NCBI GenBank assembly: GCA_030062745.1
Contig: CP099839.1
Coordinates: 18,662,733-18,726,732, forward strand
Direction of reading: 5' to 3'
DNA: 64,000 bases
Origin: Capitulum mitella
Lineage: Eukaryota; Arthropoda; Thecostraca; Pollicipedomorpha; Pollicipedidae
A program made the position numbers and the translations under genes. Each line of letters opens with the position of its first letter. The stretch's first letter is position 1. Under the pieces are notes generated by a model, which worked only from the letters and a program-made list of their open reading frames with translations, had not been told where the DNA came from and made no database searches. Shown one piece after another: positions 45,301 to 55,551 of this stretch.

Positions 45301-48300
45301 CACTATGAGCTCCGGCCCCCCTCCCCCTTTCAGAAAATCCTGGCTGCGCCCCTGTTCCCACGTAACGGTACCACACTGCACGTGGCAGCGAGCGGTGGGG
45401 GTGGGGGCGAGGCGAAAGGCCAGGGGACCGTCAGACCGGCGCCTGCCGCCCAGCAACGCCCGGCAGCTGGTTGCAGCGCACATATTTGAGGCGGATGCAG
45501 CTGCAGGCAGCGCTGGCGGCGTCCTGCCGAAGACGACGCGCCGGCCTGAATCACCAGAGCGGAGCGTCAGCCTCGCGTCCATCCGACCACACGTGCCCTG
45601 GTGCCCACGCCCGGAGGCAAACATGTCTGGGGTTTTAGAACAGCTAATGCAACATCAATAATTCTTTTATTTAACCCGCGCACGACCGTCGGTCCGTCCG
45701 GAACGCCGCCAACTGGGGGGGGGGGGGCAGTTGACTGCCCCCCCTCTAACTCAGGAACGGTTGGTCGCACGATAAAAATAAGCACACCGTTGGAAAGCCT
45801 GTGACGAGTAGAGCTCGAAACTGGTCTCATTTTTAGTTTTAGATAATGTATAAGCCAATTTACGCCCTATATATGTTTTCTCATAGCCGACTGCATGAGA
45901 CCGAGAAATGGCCTGAATCTCAATGGCTGTGACTAATAACGCATAGGTAAAGGCACCAGCGCACAAGTAAATGTCCGCGGATGCCGATACACGTCTAATT
46001 TCCCCAGATTTCTTCAATATATGCGCCGAAACGTTGAGTTAAAGACACCGTAATTTTCCCGTCAGCAGTCAGTGTGCGCCGCTGCCGTATGCGGCACAAA
46101 TTGACGGGAACTAATTTTAGCGTTCCTTTATTTTTGCGAAAAAAGACGATCTATGTCAATTTTATTGATCTTTGTGGTTCTTGTGATGGCTTCTCATGCT
46201 TACATTTCGGAAAAATTGATTTGTTGCCAATCTAGAAAGTTGGCGGGGCTTTATTCGCGAGAGCCTGTTTATTTCCAAAATATGCTACTTTTTCAAACTT
46301 TTTGAGGTTCCTGGTATTAATTACGTCTGTGCAAGCTAGTTCTATCATTTTCTACCCATTCTGAGTAATTCATCGTCGATTTTGACGGTGGTACATTTTG
46401 GCCCATTACAGTTATTCGTGACCTGACCTCAGGTCAATGGCTGGAAGTCACTGATACTTTGCCCAATGACGGTAACTAGATGTCTGCTTCACTCCACACT
46501 AAAAATGTTATGGAATATTCCGTCAATTCCCGAAAAAAATGGCGATATGCCTTAAAAATGGGCTTGACCTTAGGTCAATGACCCGGAAAATTCCGAAAAT
46601 TCTGAGATAGCAGATTTGTTACATCTACCACGATCACTAATCCCTGAAAGTATTATTGAGATATCTTGTTTTGCGAAAAAATTAGAGGGCGCTAAACTTT
46701 TTTTGACATAGGTCTGTTTGACCTGACCTAGGTCAGGCACCTGGCGTGACCTGAGGTCAAAATTTTGACACGAGGCGTAAAATTGATGAAGCAAAAGGTA
46801 CACAAAGTTTCGTGACTCTGTGTTAGTTGGTTCTCTTGCTATCCCAGAAAAACCTCAGGGGGGGGGCAGTCAACTGCCCCCCCCAGTCGGGGACGGGTTA
46901 ACACTAGCCCCTGGCAGTGTGTGGAAAGTTTTGAGCCCAGGTCGAAAATCCCCGGCAACACCAGCAGTTTTCGAGGGCCTCCGCCGGTGCTGGTGTCTGT
47001 TCTGGTGCCCATCTAATGCCCGTTCTGGCACCCATTGTGGTACACATGGCGGTCAGGCAACGGCCCTGTCTGACCGGTGGCAGCGTCGGACCAGGGCAAC
47101 CCGTTCCACGGAGATCGCATCGTCCAATACACGAGTCCGGCGGCAGTTCTCGGGAGCATCGGCGTGCGACGGACAGGATCAAAACCTGTGCGGGTTCACT
47201 CGGTCCGTGAAAGGGCAGTCGCCCGCTGAGGGTGCTCCACTACATTACAGGCGTGACCGTTATCAAAGTACGGTATCTGTCGCCTAATGCCAAGCCGTTT
47301 AATCAACTTCGATGCCTAGCAGCCTAATGATGCTCAGAGCAACCTTCGCTGGAGGACCAGAAAGGAATACTTGTCCCTCCCAAAACGTCAGATATATCCA
47401 GCCTGTGGGGATGGCATGTTGCAGTCAGCACAGCGCGCGCAATGTTTAGCCAGGCGATCTTCCCTACCTGAAGCACGTATAGCAATGAGGATGCCGAAAA
47501 ATGGCCAGTGCCAATACGGTATATATCATCAATCGTTACCCGCAAATACTTGAATCAGAGGCCTGCTCAGAGGTCGCCTCAGCGCAATGCTGGACTACTG
47601 CGGTGGAAATAAGTTTTTTTTTTGGGCGTGCACCGAAAAGCAAATACTGCTCCTTACTTCTAACTTTAGCGGAATGCGAACAAATAAGCCACCGTGATCA
47701 GTAGCTCATTTGGTGGAGAGTCGGTCTCATCGTCCTGGCAAGACGGGTTCGAGTCGCTTCAGCGCTCGATATTTGGCCCGCGGGTCAGCTGGCAACTGGC
47801 CAACATAGGGTCAGGCTGACTAGAGCACGATCGTGTCGCTCCATTGTCGACGTTTTAAGCTTTCGCCACAAAACCAGCCATTACTTGGAATTGCACGATC
47901 GGGTGTAGGGGTCGGCGCCTATGCAACAAGCTCTGCTTAGCACGCGCTCCGATACCTAGCATCGCCGTCTTAAACCACTTGGATCAAACTTATAATAAAA
48001 AATGCTTTGTAATTTTAAAAAGAGGCCGCAAAATTTAACACTGTTCCTTAATGTTTGTAAAAAGGAAACGGAACATTAGTTCCACGTAATTTACAAAATT
48101 CCCCATAGGCCTGGGAAGTGGCAACAGACATCTCAGAGACATGTGGTAGACAAGGTTTTCATTTGGCGGCTGCCTGAGTGCGTCTTTTCCTCCGGGATGC
48201 TGTTTCCAACAATCGTCTACATCCGCATGCTTGAGACGAAAAGACAGTGCATGACCGGCGTCTTCGCCGTTATACATCGCCAACGGTCAAAGGCTGCAGG

Positions 48301-49031
48301 ACGAGTCGTGCCGCTGTGACCTGAGTTGTATCGGCCATCCGGACACATCCACTGACCTTGACCTTCCTGCCGTCAGGGGTAGAAATCTCCTTCTCCACAC
48401 CCAGGTCGAACTCCTGCTCGTGCGTCTTGAAGGCCACCTGCTTGAGCTTCCAGTGGTCGCCGTTCACAGTGACGGTGATGACGGGTGAGGCGGCGTTGGC
48501 GGCCTTACGGGTCACCAGGCCGACCCCTGAGGAACGGATCAAGTCAGACGTCTCCATAAGGTCAAGGTCGCAGTCGTTGCTGACCGTCAGCGGATGGTTG
48601 GTCCGCGCTCTCGAGCAGTCAAAGATCGCAAAACCGTCAGAACATGCGATACAGTGCGTCGTAGTATTACGCAAGAATGACGTTCACAGCCGCACGTGAA
48701 CAATGTTCAAGGGGAGGCTGATGGGGCTTGATTCATTAAAGTGTGCATGCCAGGCGATGAAGCGAAAGACCATGAAAACGAAACGCCAGGTCGTAGTCAC
48801 TGTTATTCCGCGGTCATTAACCGCTCTTTTTTCAGCACATAAGGATTTTCAGTAAATCTGATGGCTACGAAATCCTGAACAAGCTGCGCAGCATACGGTG
48901 GTTGATTTCTGTCACAAATAAACCCGTCGTTAGAGCGGAATCGGAATGAGCTGCCGCTTACCCACGGTCTTCATGTACTCGTCGAAATTCTCGGACGAAG
49001 CCAGCTTGTACTCGCCATCGTACTTGACCAT
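42349..49031 (-). CDS. FABP: intracellular fatty-acid-binding protein, four exons, complete (FABP-A)
   Basis: Small cytosolic beta-barrel protein that carries long-chain fatty acids or similar lipids. Exons 48962-49031, 48357-48526, 43090-43191 and 42349-42399 join to 393 nt, 130 aa plus stop, the usual family length. Exon 1 gives MVKYDGEYKLASSENFDEYM, the conserved N-terminal strand and helix. Exon 2 gives VGVGLVTRKAAN, the helix-turn-helix lid, and ends DGRKVK. Exon 3 has TLVREF with the barrel Arg. Exon 4 has CTRFYKRQ with the R-x-Y pair that holds the fatty-acid carboxylate. Three introns after about residues 24, 80 and 114 are the ancestral FABP arrangement. Start chosen at ATG 49031-49029, directly before the conserved VKYDGEY. 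A paralogue lies about 10.7 kb upstream on the same strand. No frame break seen. Confidence 0.94.
43090..43191 (-). CDS. FABP: FABP-A exon 3
   Basis: Acceptor ...GTTTACAG, donor ATG|GTAGGT, 34 codons. Encodes SVVTKSGDVLTEKQVGDGK and STLVREFTDDGIKM. Separated from exon 2 by a 5.2-kb repeat-bearing intron. Confidence 0.95.
45181..45354. mobile_element. hAT-type MITE, copy 2 (174 bp)
   Basis: Ends CAGAGGCGCAGCCAGG and CCTGGCTGCGCCCCTG. Flanked by CTCCCACG (45173-45180) and TTCCCACG (45355-45362), an 8-bp duplication with one difference, which is the hAT hallmark. No coding capacity. Confidence 0.85.
45714..46889 (-). mobile_element. repeat family 2, copy B (about 1.18 kb)
   Basis: Both ends carry a self-complementary G-run/C-run motif, GGGGGCAGTTGACTGCCCC type, at 45714-45747 and 46857-46886. 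Inverted and diverged relative to 23034-24200. Dense in AGGTCA half-sites (46430-46765). A minus-strand stretch at about 46030-45840 resembles histone H2A. Confidence 0.75.
47700..47772 (+). repeat. tRNA-like segment, probable SINE head
   Basis: TAGCTCATTTGGTGGAG matches the tRNA A box and GGGTTCGAGTC the B box, spaced as in a tRNA (47702-47718 and 47744-47754). The acceptor and anticodon stems do not pair well, so a functional tRNA is unlikely and a tRNA-derived SINE or pseudo-tRNA is favoured. Confidence 0.55.
48357..48526 (-). CDS. FABP: FABP-A exon 2
   Basis: Acceptor ...CCTCAG, donor AAG|GTCAGT, 170 nt. Encodes VGLVTRKAAN, NGDHWKLKQVAFKTHEQEFD and STPDGRKVK, all typical FABP strands. 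Confidence 0.95.
48962..49031 (-). CDS. FABP: FABP-A exon 1
   Basis: 70 nt from ATG to GTGG|GTAAGC, leaves phase 1. Encodes VKYDGEYKLASSENFDEYMK. Confidence 0.93.
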
Positions 49032-49919
49032 GGTGGGTGCGTGTGCGGCGCGGACGCAGTTCGGGCCGAGGCAGGACAAGGAGTGGTGCGGAGGGTCTCG
49101 AGGAGCCGTGCTCATCAACTCAGCACTCAGATAACGTGGCCGACGCCGGGCAAAGTCGACCAGACTGTCTGTGCTTACGCCACGCTGGGGTCGAGTGGTA
49201 ATTCGGTTTTTGCATCTCTTTCAGATGACATAGGAGATTGAGAGGGCCCTTCGCAAACAATGCGACCAGATAAAGCCCCGTATTTTTCCGTCTGTCGCGA
49301 TTGTCGAAACTGCCCAGTAACATTGCAGGAGAGTTGACTCAATTGTCGCGTCTCAATGGAGCAAATATTAAGGGCAAACGTGTCAATATTTAACGTACCG
49401 TGACCGTAGTGAACTAGGAGTGCCAGATATGCAAGTCATGATTCATCGTCGTCACCATTGATCGGGCCGTGAAACGTCGAGGGCGCCCAGATGTAGTCAA
49501 GGAAGGGCCACTGCATGGCGTCCGTCTGTCAGCGAATATACTCGAAAGAAATGAAGCATCCCCATTGACATCACCCACTTCCTCATGTTATGGAAATGTG
49601 AAAACGAGAGGCTCGCCGTACGCCGCGTTTTTCGAGGTCCTGTCCTCACCCCTCCTCCCCCGTTTGGTGGGGCCAGACGGGCCAGCTGCGGGGCGGAGGG
49701 GGGAGGGCGCTGCCGGTCCGCGCGAACAGCTGTCGGCGCCCGCCAGACTGGCTGCGATTATTGTTCCAGCAGGAAGCGCGTGTGACTCACCGTCCCTTCT
49801 GCCCCGAACGGACGGCACCGCGCCGCCTGGTCCCGGCGTCCGGCGCCAGAGCGCGGTCCAGCCGTCCGCGGGCGGCGGGCGGCGGGCGGCTCCCAGGGAG
49901 CGTCCGGCGGGTCCTGGAG

Positions 49920-50350
49920 GGACCCGCGGTCTGGACTGACCCGCGGCCTGGACTGGCCCACGACATGGACTGGCCTGCGGTCTGAGCTGACCCACGGTCT
50001 GGACTGACCCACGGTCTGGACTGACCCGCGGCCTGGACTGGCCCACGACATGGACTGGCCTGCGGTCTGAGCTGACCCACGGCCTGGACTGACCCGCGGC
50101 CTGGACGGACCCGCGGTCTGGACTGACCCGCGGTCTGGACTGACCCACGGTCTGGACTGACCTGCGGCCTGGACGGACCCGCGGTCTGGACTGACCCACG
50201 GCCTGGACGGACCCACGGTCTGAGCTGACCCACGGTCTGGACTGACCCGCGGCCTGGACGGACCGCGGCCTGGGCTGACCCGCGACCTGGGCTGACCCGC
50301 GACCTGGACTGACCGCGGCCTGGACTGACCCGCGACCTGGACGGACCCGC
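49920..50350. repeat. 17-bp minisatellite with higher-order structure
   Basis: About 25 units of GTCTGGACTGACCCGCG and variants. A block of several units containing ACATGGACTGGCCTGCG recurs about 120 bp apart, so the array has grown by multi-unit duplication. It lies about 0.9-1.3 kb upstream of the FABP-A start codon. Confidence 0.9.
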
Positions 50351-50796
50351 GGTCGGGTCGGCCGCAGAGGTCAGGCGCGGCCGACACTGGCCGGAAGCGG
50401 TGGCCGTCGGTCGGCTCCAGTTGCCGCCGGTGAGGGCGTTCCGGTGTCGAGTGCCGGGCTGAAGTCCGCAGCGTCCGACCGTCACTGGGCGCCGCCGAGT
50501 CGCTCCGTCCTCAAGTATCGGACCCAAGTGCCCTCCCCTCCCCCAACACTGGCGTCTTCGTTATCGCCCGCCGGACGATGGGACTGGTTGCCACCATCAT
50601 AAGGTTTTTTTTAATTGCCAGTGGACGGTTCGCGTAAAGAATCGAAAAGCTGACCTCGCGTCCTTTCCGCATGTTAATAAGAGAAGATATTGTCTGGTCA
50701 TACTAGGTCATCGGTTTACGAAATCTGTCGGAAGTGCAAGCAGTTTTCTATATCTGAGCTACGTTTTGGTTTCCAACACATTTCCAAGGTCTAGTT

Positions 50797-50809
50797 AGGT
50801 CACTGACCT
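50797..50809. promoter_or_regulatory. perfect inverted AGGTCA repeat (IR1)
   Basis: AGGTCA-C-TGACCT. This is the consensus high-affinity site for EcR/USP and related nuclear receptors. It lies 1.77 kb upstream of the FABP-A start. Use in vivo is an inference. Confidence 0.45.
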
Positions 50810-51559
50810 TATATGACCCCAAAATCCATTCAAACCGGTTTAACATTCAATTGACCTGACAGTCGGTGATCAGACGGTCGGGATCATCGGACAGATCGGG
50901 GCGCCGCTCACCGTAGTCAGGGCGTCGAAAACCTGGACCATGGAGGAGCCGGGCCACCCAGAGTCAGGACCATTGAGTAACTGAGTCACTCAGAGTCAGG
51001 GCCGCCGAGTAACCGCGCCACCCAGAGTCAGGGTCGCCGATTAGCCTGGCAGACCGGGCGTGGCCGCCGCCGCGTGGTCGCCCGGCGGAGCGGTGCGGTT
51101 TGTCGGGTCGCCGAGTCGCCAAGGTAAGCACGCATCACCGTGCTCCGGTATTATCGCTCCATGCTCCTCCCCTCACCCCCCCCCCCCGCCCGCGTATAAA
51201 CACACTCCGCGCTCCACGAGGACTCGGAGTCTCGTCACGGACAGCAGGGACGGGTCCAGAACTTCGCCAAGGAAGGGAGGGCAGACGGTCAGCGTTGGCC
51301 CCCTTCCGGCCGTCCCCCCATTTTTTGTTCTCCAGACATGACAATGTGTGGATCCACTCGGGTCCAGAGGGAAAAATTTCATATAACTTTACGTTTTACC
51401 ATGCAAAGTAACAGAAAAAATTTAAGCGCGCCGCCTTATGTGGGAAAATTTTGCGTTTTGTTGTCGCACAAAGTGGCCGAAATATCGGTAAAAAGCGAGA
51501 GTTTAGGCGGGTGCGTCTTTTCCTCTTTTCGGAATCCCGCGTCCTTACCTTAGTTTTTA

Positions 51560-53420
51560 GGTAATCGGTCACAGACGGTCCAGGACCCTGCCCCCTCAGT
51601 TTCTGGAGACTTTTGCCAGCTCAGGTCAGCTTAGGTTAGGTTCCCTCTGGCTGTGTTACAGGGGCATTTCTGGTGGCCTCGGGGCGTCTGCCGTGTCAAG
51701 GCCCTCTGGTGGTCTTAAGCTCCTTTTACCGTTACAGTTTCACGTGTCCCTTGGGACGTCTCAGGCATTGCTTTGGCGGTTTTAGGAGCACCTCGGACAG
51801 TTTCAGGGACCCATCTGGCAGTCTCAGGGACGCTTTGGCCATCTCGGGTCGCTCCTGTCGTCCTTGGAATACGTTTGCCGTCTAAGGAGTCCCTCAGACA
51901 GTAACAAAGGCCCTCTACAAGTCTCTCTCTGCCGTAAAGAGGCGCCCCTGGCAGTCCTCTGGGCCTTTTGTCCGTTTCAGGAGCTGTCTAGACGTCCCAT
52001 GGTCAAGTGGTGTCAGAGGCCCCTCTGATCGCCTCAGGGGTCCCTACGGCTAAAGAAAACTAGTTTCCTTTGGCCGTTTCAGGATTTGTCTGGACGTACC
52101 AGAGTTAAGTAGTTTAAGGGGCCCTCTGATTGTCTCAGGAGCCCCTATTGCTAGAGACTGCTAGTTAACAGTCTCAGAGACCCCTCTTTAGCAGTCTCGG
52201 CGGACCCCGGTTGTCTTAGACACCCCTCTTGTCGTCTCAAGGGAGCATTTGTGCCGTCTCATGGGCCGTCTGGCAGCTACAAAAGATCTTTTCGAGATCA
52301 CATGGCCTCTGAGCAGTGTCATGTGCACCGTCTCCTACGTTTTTTGTGGCTGCATCGTGGCTCATGGGGTCACATCGAGTACATCGGTTACATGGAGTAT
52401 ATCTGACAGTCTTAGGTCCCCTCTAGCCGTATCAGGAACCTTTGCTGGCGCTCCAGGGTCCTCATTGGCAGTCCCAGGGAACCTTGTCCATGCCAGGAGT
52501 CCGCCTAACACACTCGCGTGCCCTCTGGCCGTACAGAACCTCATGCCGTCTCAGAGGCCCTTTCATCGTCTTTGCCCTCGCACGGACCCTCCTGACCTTT
52601 TTGGCAGCCTCATGGGTCCTCTGCCGTGTAGGGACCCATCTGTCCGTCTCAGGATTCACCTGACCTTCCCAGAGGCCCTGAGTACATCAAGAACCCCTCA
52701 GGTTTTTCAAAACGACCACTGTAGCTCATTTGGGGCCCCTCCTAAGGTTGAAAAGGTCACTGATGAATCCCCGTCGTTCAGGGGCTCCTCTTGCTGACCA
52801 GGGGTTCCGTATGCCGTGCTAGGCATCCTCTTAAGGTCTAGCCTTCTCAGGGGTAGGCCATCTGGCATTTTTAGCGGTCTCATGTACCCTTTGCTGTGTT
52901 CAGGCTCCTCCTGTGGTCTCAGGGGCCTTTAGAGGGTTTCTGGAACCTTCTATCCATCTTAAGGGCCATCTTGCCGTCTCTGGGTCTCACTGGCACTTCT
53001 GTAGGTCCCCTGGCTGCAACAGAAACCTTCAGCTTTTCACGCAGGCCCGTGAAGCCCATTCGGGGCCCGCATTCTCATGGAGCCCCTGTGCCATTCTATG
53101 GACTCAGCCATCATCTTTGCCGTCTCATGAGCCCGTGATCCTTCCGGCGTCTCTGGGGAGCTCTGCCGTGTTGAGGCCCAGATGCGGTCTCAGGGGTCGT
53201 TTGGGCGTTGCAGGGTTTTTTCTACCGTCTTAGGGACCATCTAACACTCCCGGAGCCCCCCCCCCCCCGTACCCTGACAGCATCAAGAACCCGCAGGATT
53301 TTTCAGAGACACCGTGAACCTCCCGTCTCATGGCTGAGTCTGGGCCCTCTCAGGCCTCAGGGGAGGGGCGATCGTCCCCATCGTCCCTCCCCTCTTCGAC
53401 CCGCCGCCCCTGACGGACCA
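51560..53420. repeat. degenerate tandem array (about 1.9 kb)
   Basis: Dozens of loosely conserved units, roughly 28-35 bp, on the theme GCCGTCTCAGGGGCCCCTCTG. Too diverged for exact unit counting by eye. No protein frame is supported. Confidence 0.75.
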
Positions 53421-53785
53421 TGAGTCACGCGCGCCCGACCCTGCTCCTTGGCACTTGGGGAGCCCGGAGCTCTGTGGTCACGGCCTTTGTCCCGCCACGC
53501 CGCGGGATCTGTTTCGAGGAAAGTCCGGCGACGTTAGTTGTTCGGTAATCTGCCTATTGACGGCCCCGGCTAGGTCCTCTGAGGCAAGTGGAATCAATAA
53601 CGCTTTATTACAAGTTTTCGAGGCGAAATACCGTGAAAGTAATAACCTCTGACTAAAAGAGGATATTACCATAAAGGAAAACATTTTGAGATCGTGTTAG
53701 GTCACCGAAATACGGCGTCATTTTTCATGGTTTATACATCTACATCTCTTCAGTTTTTACGGCTTTAATCCTCCCAGTTTAAGAA

Positions 53786-54110
53786 TACGCAGCTGCATGT
53801 CGTCTTTGAACGTGAGCTCACTTCGCATTTGTCTGAAGAACTAGAACATGTGCAAAAAAGACCGCGTCGGATCACTTTAGGCCAGTCTTATGCCAGTTAT
53901 CAGTCGCCCTCGGATGTTCTCCGATTGCTGGCGCTTGGTGGCAGACGTCGCTCCATCTTTGAAAGCTTCGCCGCAGGTGTAAGCAAGATGGACCGCAGTG
54001 GCATTCCGCTGCATTTCGATGTCTCGACTAGTGCTTTAAAGTCCGCGGCGCGGCGTAATAACCCAATATCTTTTGCGCGCAAAGTAGCTACACTTGTAAC
54101 TGCCGAGGGG
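53786..54110 (+). pseudogene. non-LTR retrotransposon reverse-transcriptase C-terminal remnant
   Basis: The frame reads ELTSHLSEELEHVQKRPRRI, LGQSYASYQSPSDVLRLLAL, RRRSIFESFAAGV. This is the typical end of LINE (jockey/CR1-like) polymerases, where LS-ELE-VQKRA-RII is followed by L-L-L---R-RR--L---F. No catalytic RT motifs are present, so it is a 5'-truncated copy. Confidence 0.7.
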
Positions 54111-54359
54111 ACGGCTCCCTTTCCCTTCCCCTGCGCGTCTTGCCCCCTCTTCACGGTGGCATTCGCCCTAGCCGGTCTTCTAAGCGGCTTCTGAAATTTA
54201 GCTGCACGCATGTAAATTGAAATTCAACTAATTACTTGCACTCCTACTCTTTCCCACTACAACGCTATACAGAACACTTGCCTGTCTTAAAAATGGCGCT
54301 ACTTACACTCTAAAGTAATGTAACTCACAAGCGGCGCATAATTGCCAGTAGGTCGTAGC

Positions 54360-54516
54360 TAGGGACGCAGCCAGGATTTCCTGGGGGGTGGAGCTCAGTG
54401 TGACCTGAAGTCAAAGGAAAACCGCCGCTGGGAAGACGATGTGCAAAGGTTTTCACGAAAAATGCGGGCCTAAGGGGGGAGTCGGCCTAACGGGCCCCCC
54501 TTTGGCTGCGCCGGTG
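54360..54516. mobile_element. hAT-type MITE, copy 3 (157 bp)
   Basis: Inverted relative to copies 1 and 2. Flanked by GTCGTAGC (54352-54359) and GTCGTGGC (54517-54524), an 8-bp target duplication with one change. Confidence 0.85.
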
Positions 54517-55251
54517 GTCGTGGCACGCCCCAAAACTAAATATCAATCAAAAAAGCTTGCACCGAACGATTTAAAGACCTGCCGTACACGAGTGAGTCAT
54601 TTTTTGAATGCTCAATGACTGTCGGTGTCTGTATGTTGGCATATGTATTTGGATATATACTATTCAGTATCTTTTTAATTGTATGATTGCCGTTGTTGAC
54701 CTTAATAAATAGACTACAGACAAGAAACCTGGCATTAGTACAATTCCTCGCCAACAGGACGGTGTTATTTCCGCGCCATGTTACCGAGATGATGCGCATA
54801 TTTCCTTCCGTCTTTGTGTTCGTTCGCGTCTTTGTGAGGCAGCCGAGCCGGTGACAGTGCGGTTATTCCATTTTCAAAGGATTCTTGCAAACTGTTCTGC
54901 ACGCACAACTACGGCGCATCCAACAGACTCCGTGTCGCCTTGGCAAAATGGTGTACTCGCGCATTTTGGCAACAACGGAGAAGCCTCACTCCACTAGTAG
55001 GTACTGAGTTGAAAATGGACCCTCGTCGTTCGCCCGGACCCACTCTCTCCCTCCAACAGCCCAGTTCTCACGGCTGAAACATGAGACGCGTGTTTTGTCA
55101 AGCAGCGGCAGCATTCACGCATCGAAAAATTCTGCTTAGTGCCGTGTCCCTGGTAAATGTGTTTCACATGGCAATAAATAACGCTACTGGCCAATTACAT
55201 AAAGCACTGCGGCTGCAGCGCCACAGCCAGCCGGACATTTCGCCGTACCAC

Positions 55252-55551
55252 CCCACAACAGCAGGGTAAAACTTCGTTCAAAAGACTGACGGAATGACTG
55301 CACACGGAACTAGTTTTAACCGTGCAGCAGATACCAGGGGTGTCGATTTGTATCCTTGTGAGGAAGCTCTGGCCCACCCAATGTTGATTTGGGCCCATCC
55401 AACGTTGGTTTGGGCCCACCCAACATTTTTTGCCGGTTTTTAAGGGAAATGAATACTAATGATGAAAAGAACGCCCGAAATCAATGGGATAAGCAGAAAG
55501 TAAAGAATAAATTCCAAAACGATATACCTATCATTCTATCTTATATTCATA
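55252..55551 (+). repeat. 300-bp perfect direct repeat, left copy
   Basis: Identical base for base, by eye, to 58177-58476. Contains 82 bp of flank plus the first 218 bp of MITE family 1, and stops exactly where a Tigger-type terminus begins. Confidence 0.95.
55334..55551. mobile_element. MITE family 1, copy 2 (truncated)
   Basis: Begins CCAGGGGTGTCGATTTG and breaks off at TTCATA, where CAGTCAAATCTCG begins. The right half is missing here. Confidence 0.8.

Larger units (their letters stand above)
43192..48356. other. FABP-A intron 2 (5.2 kb)
   Basis: Holds a hAT-type MITE (45181-45354), repeat family 2 copy B (45714-46889) and a tRNA-like segment (47700-47770). The shorter introns at 42400-43089 and 48527-48961 hold nothing recognisable. 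Confidence 0.6.

Noticed and set aside
49920..50350. CRISPR-like regular repeats
   Set aside because: Units are contiguous with no unique spacers, and the DNA is eukaryotic; it is a minisatellite. The same applies to the 21-bp, 32-bp and 34-bp arrays.
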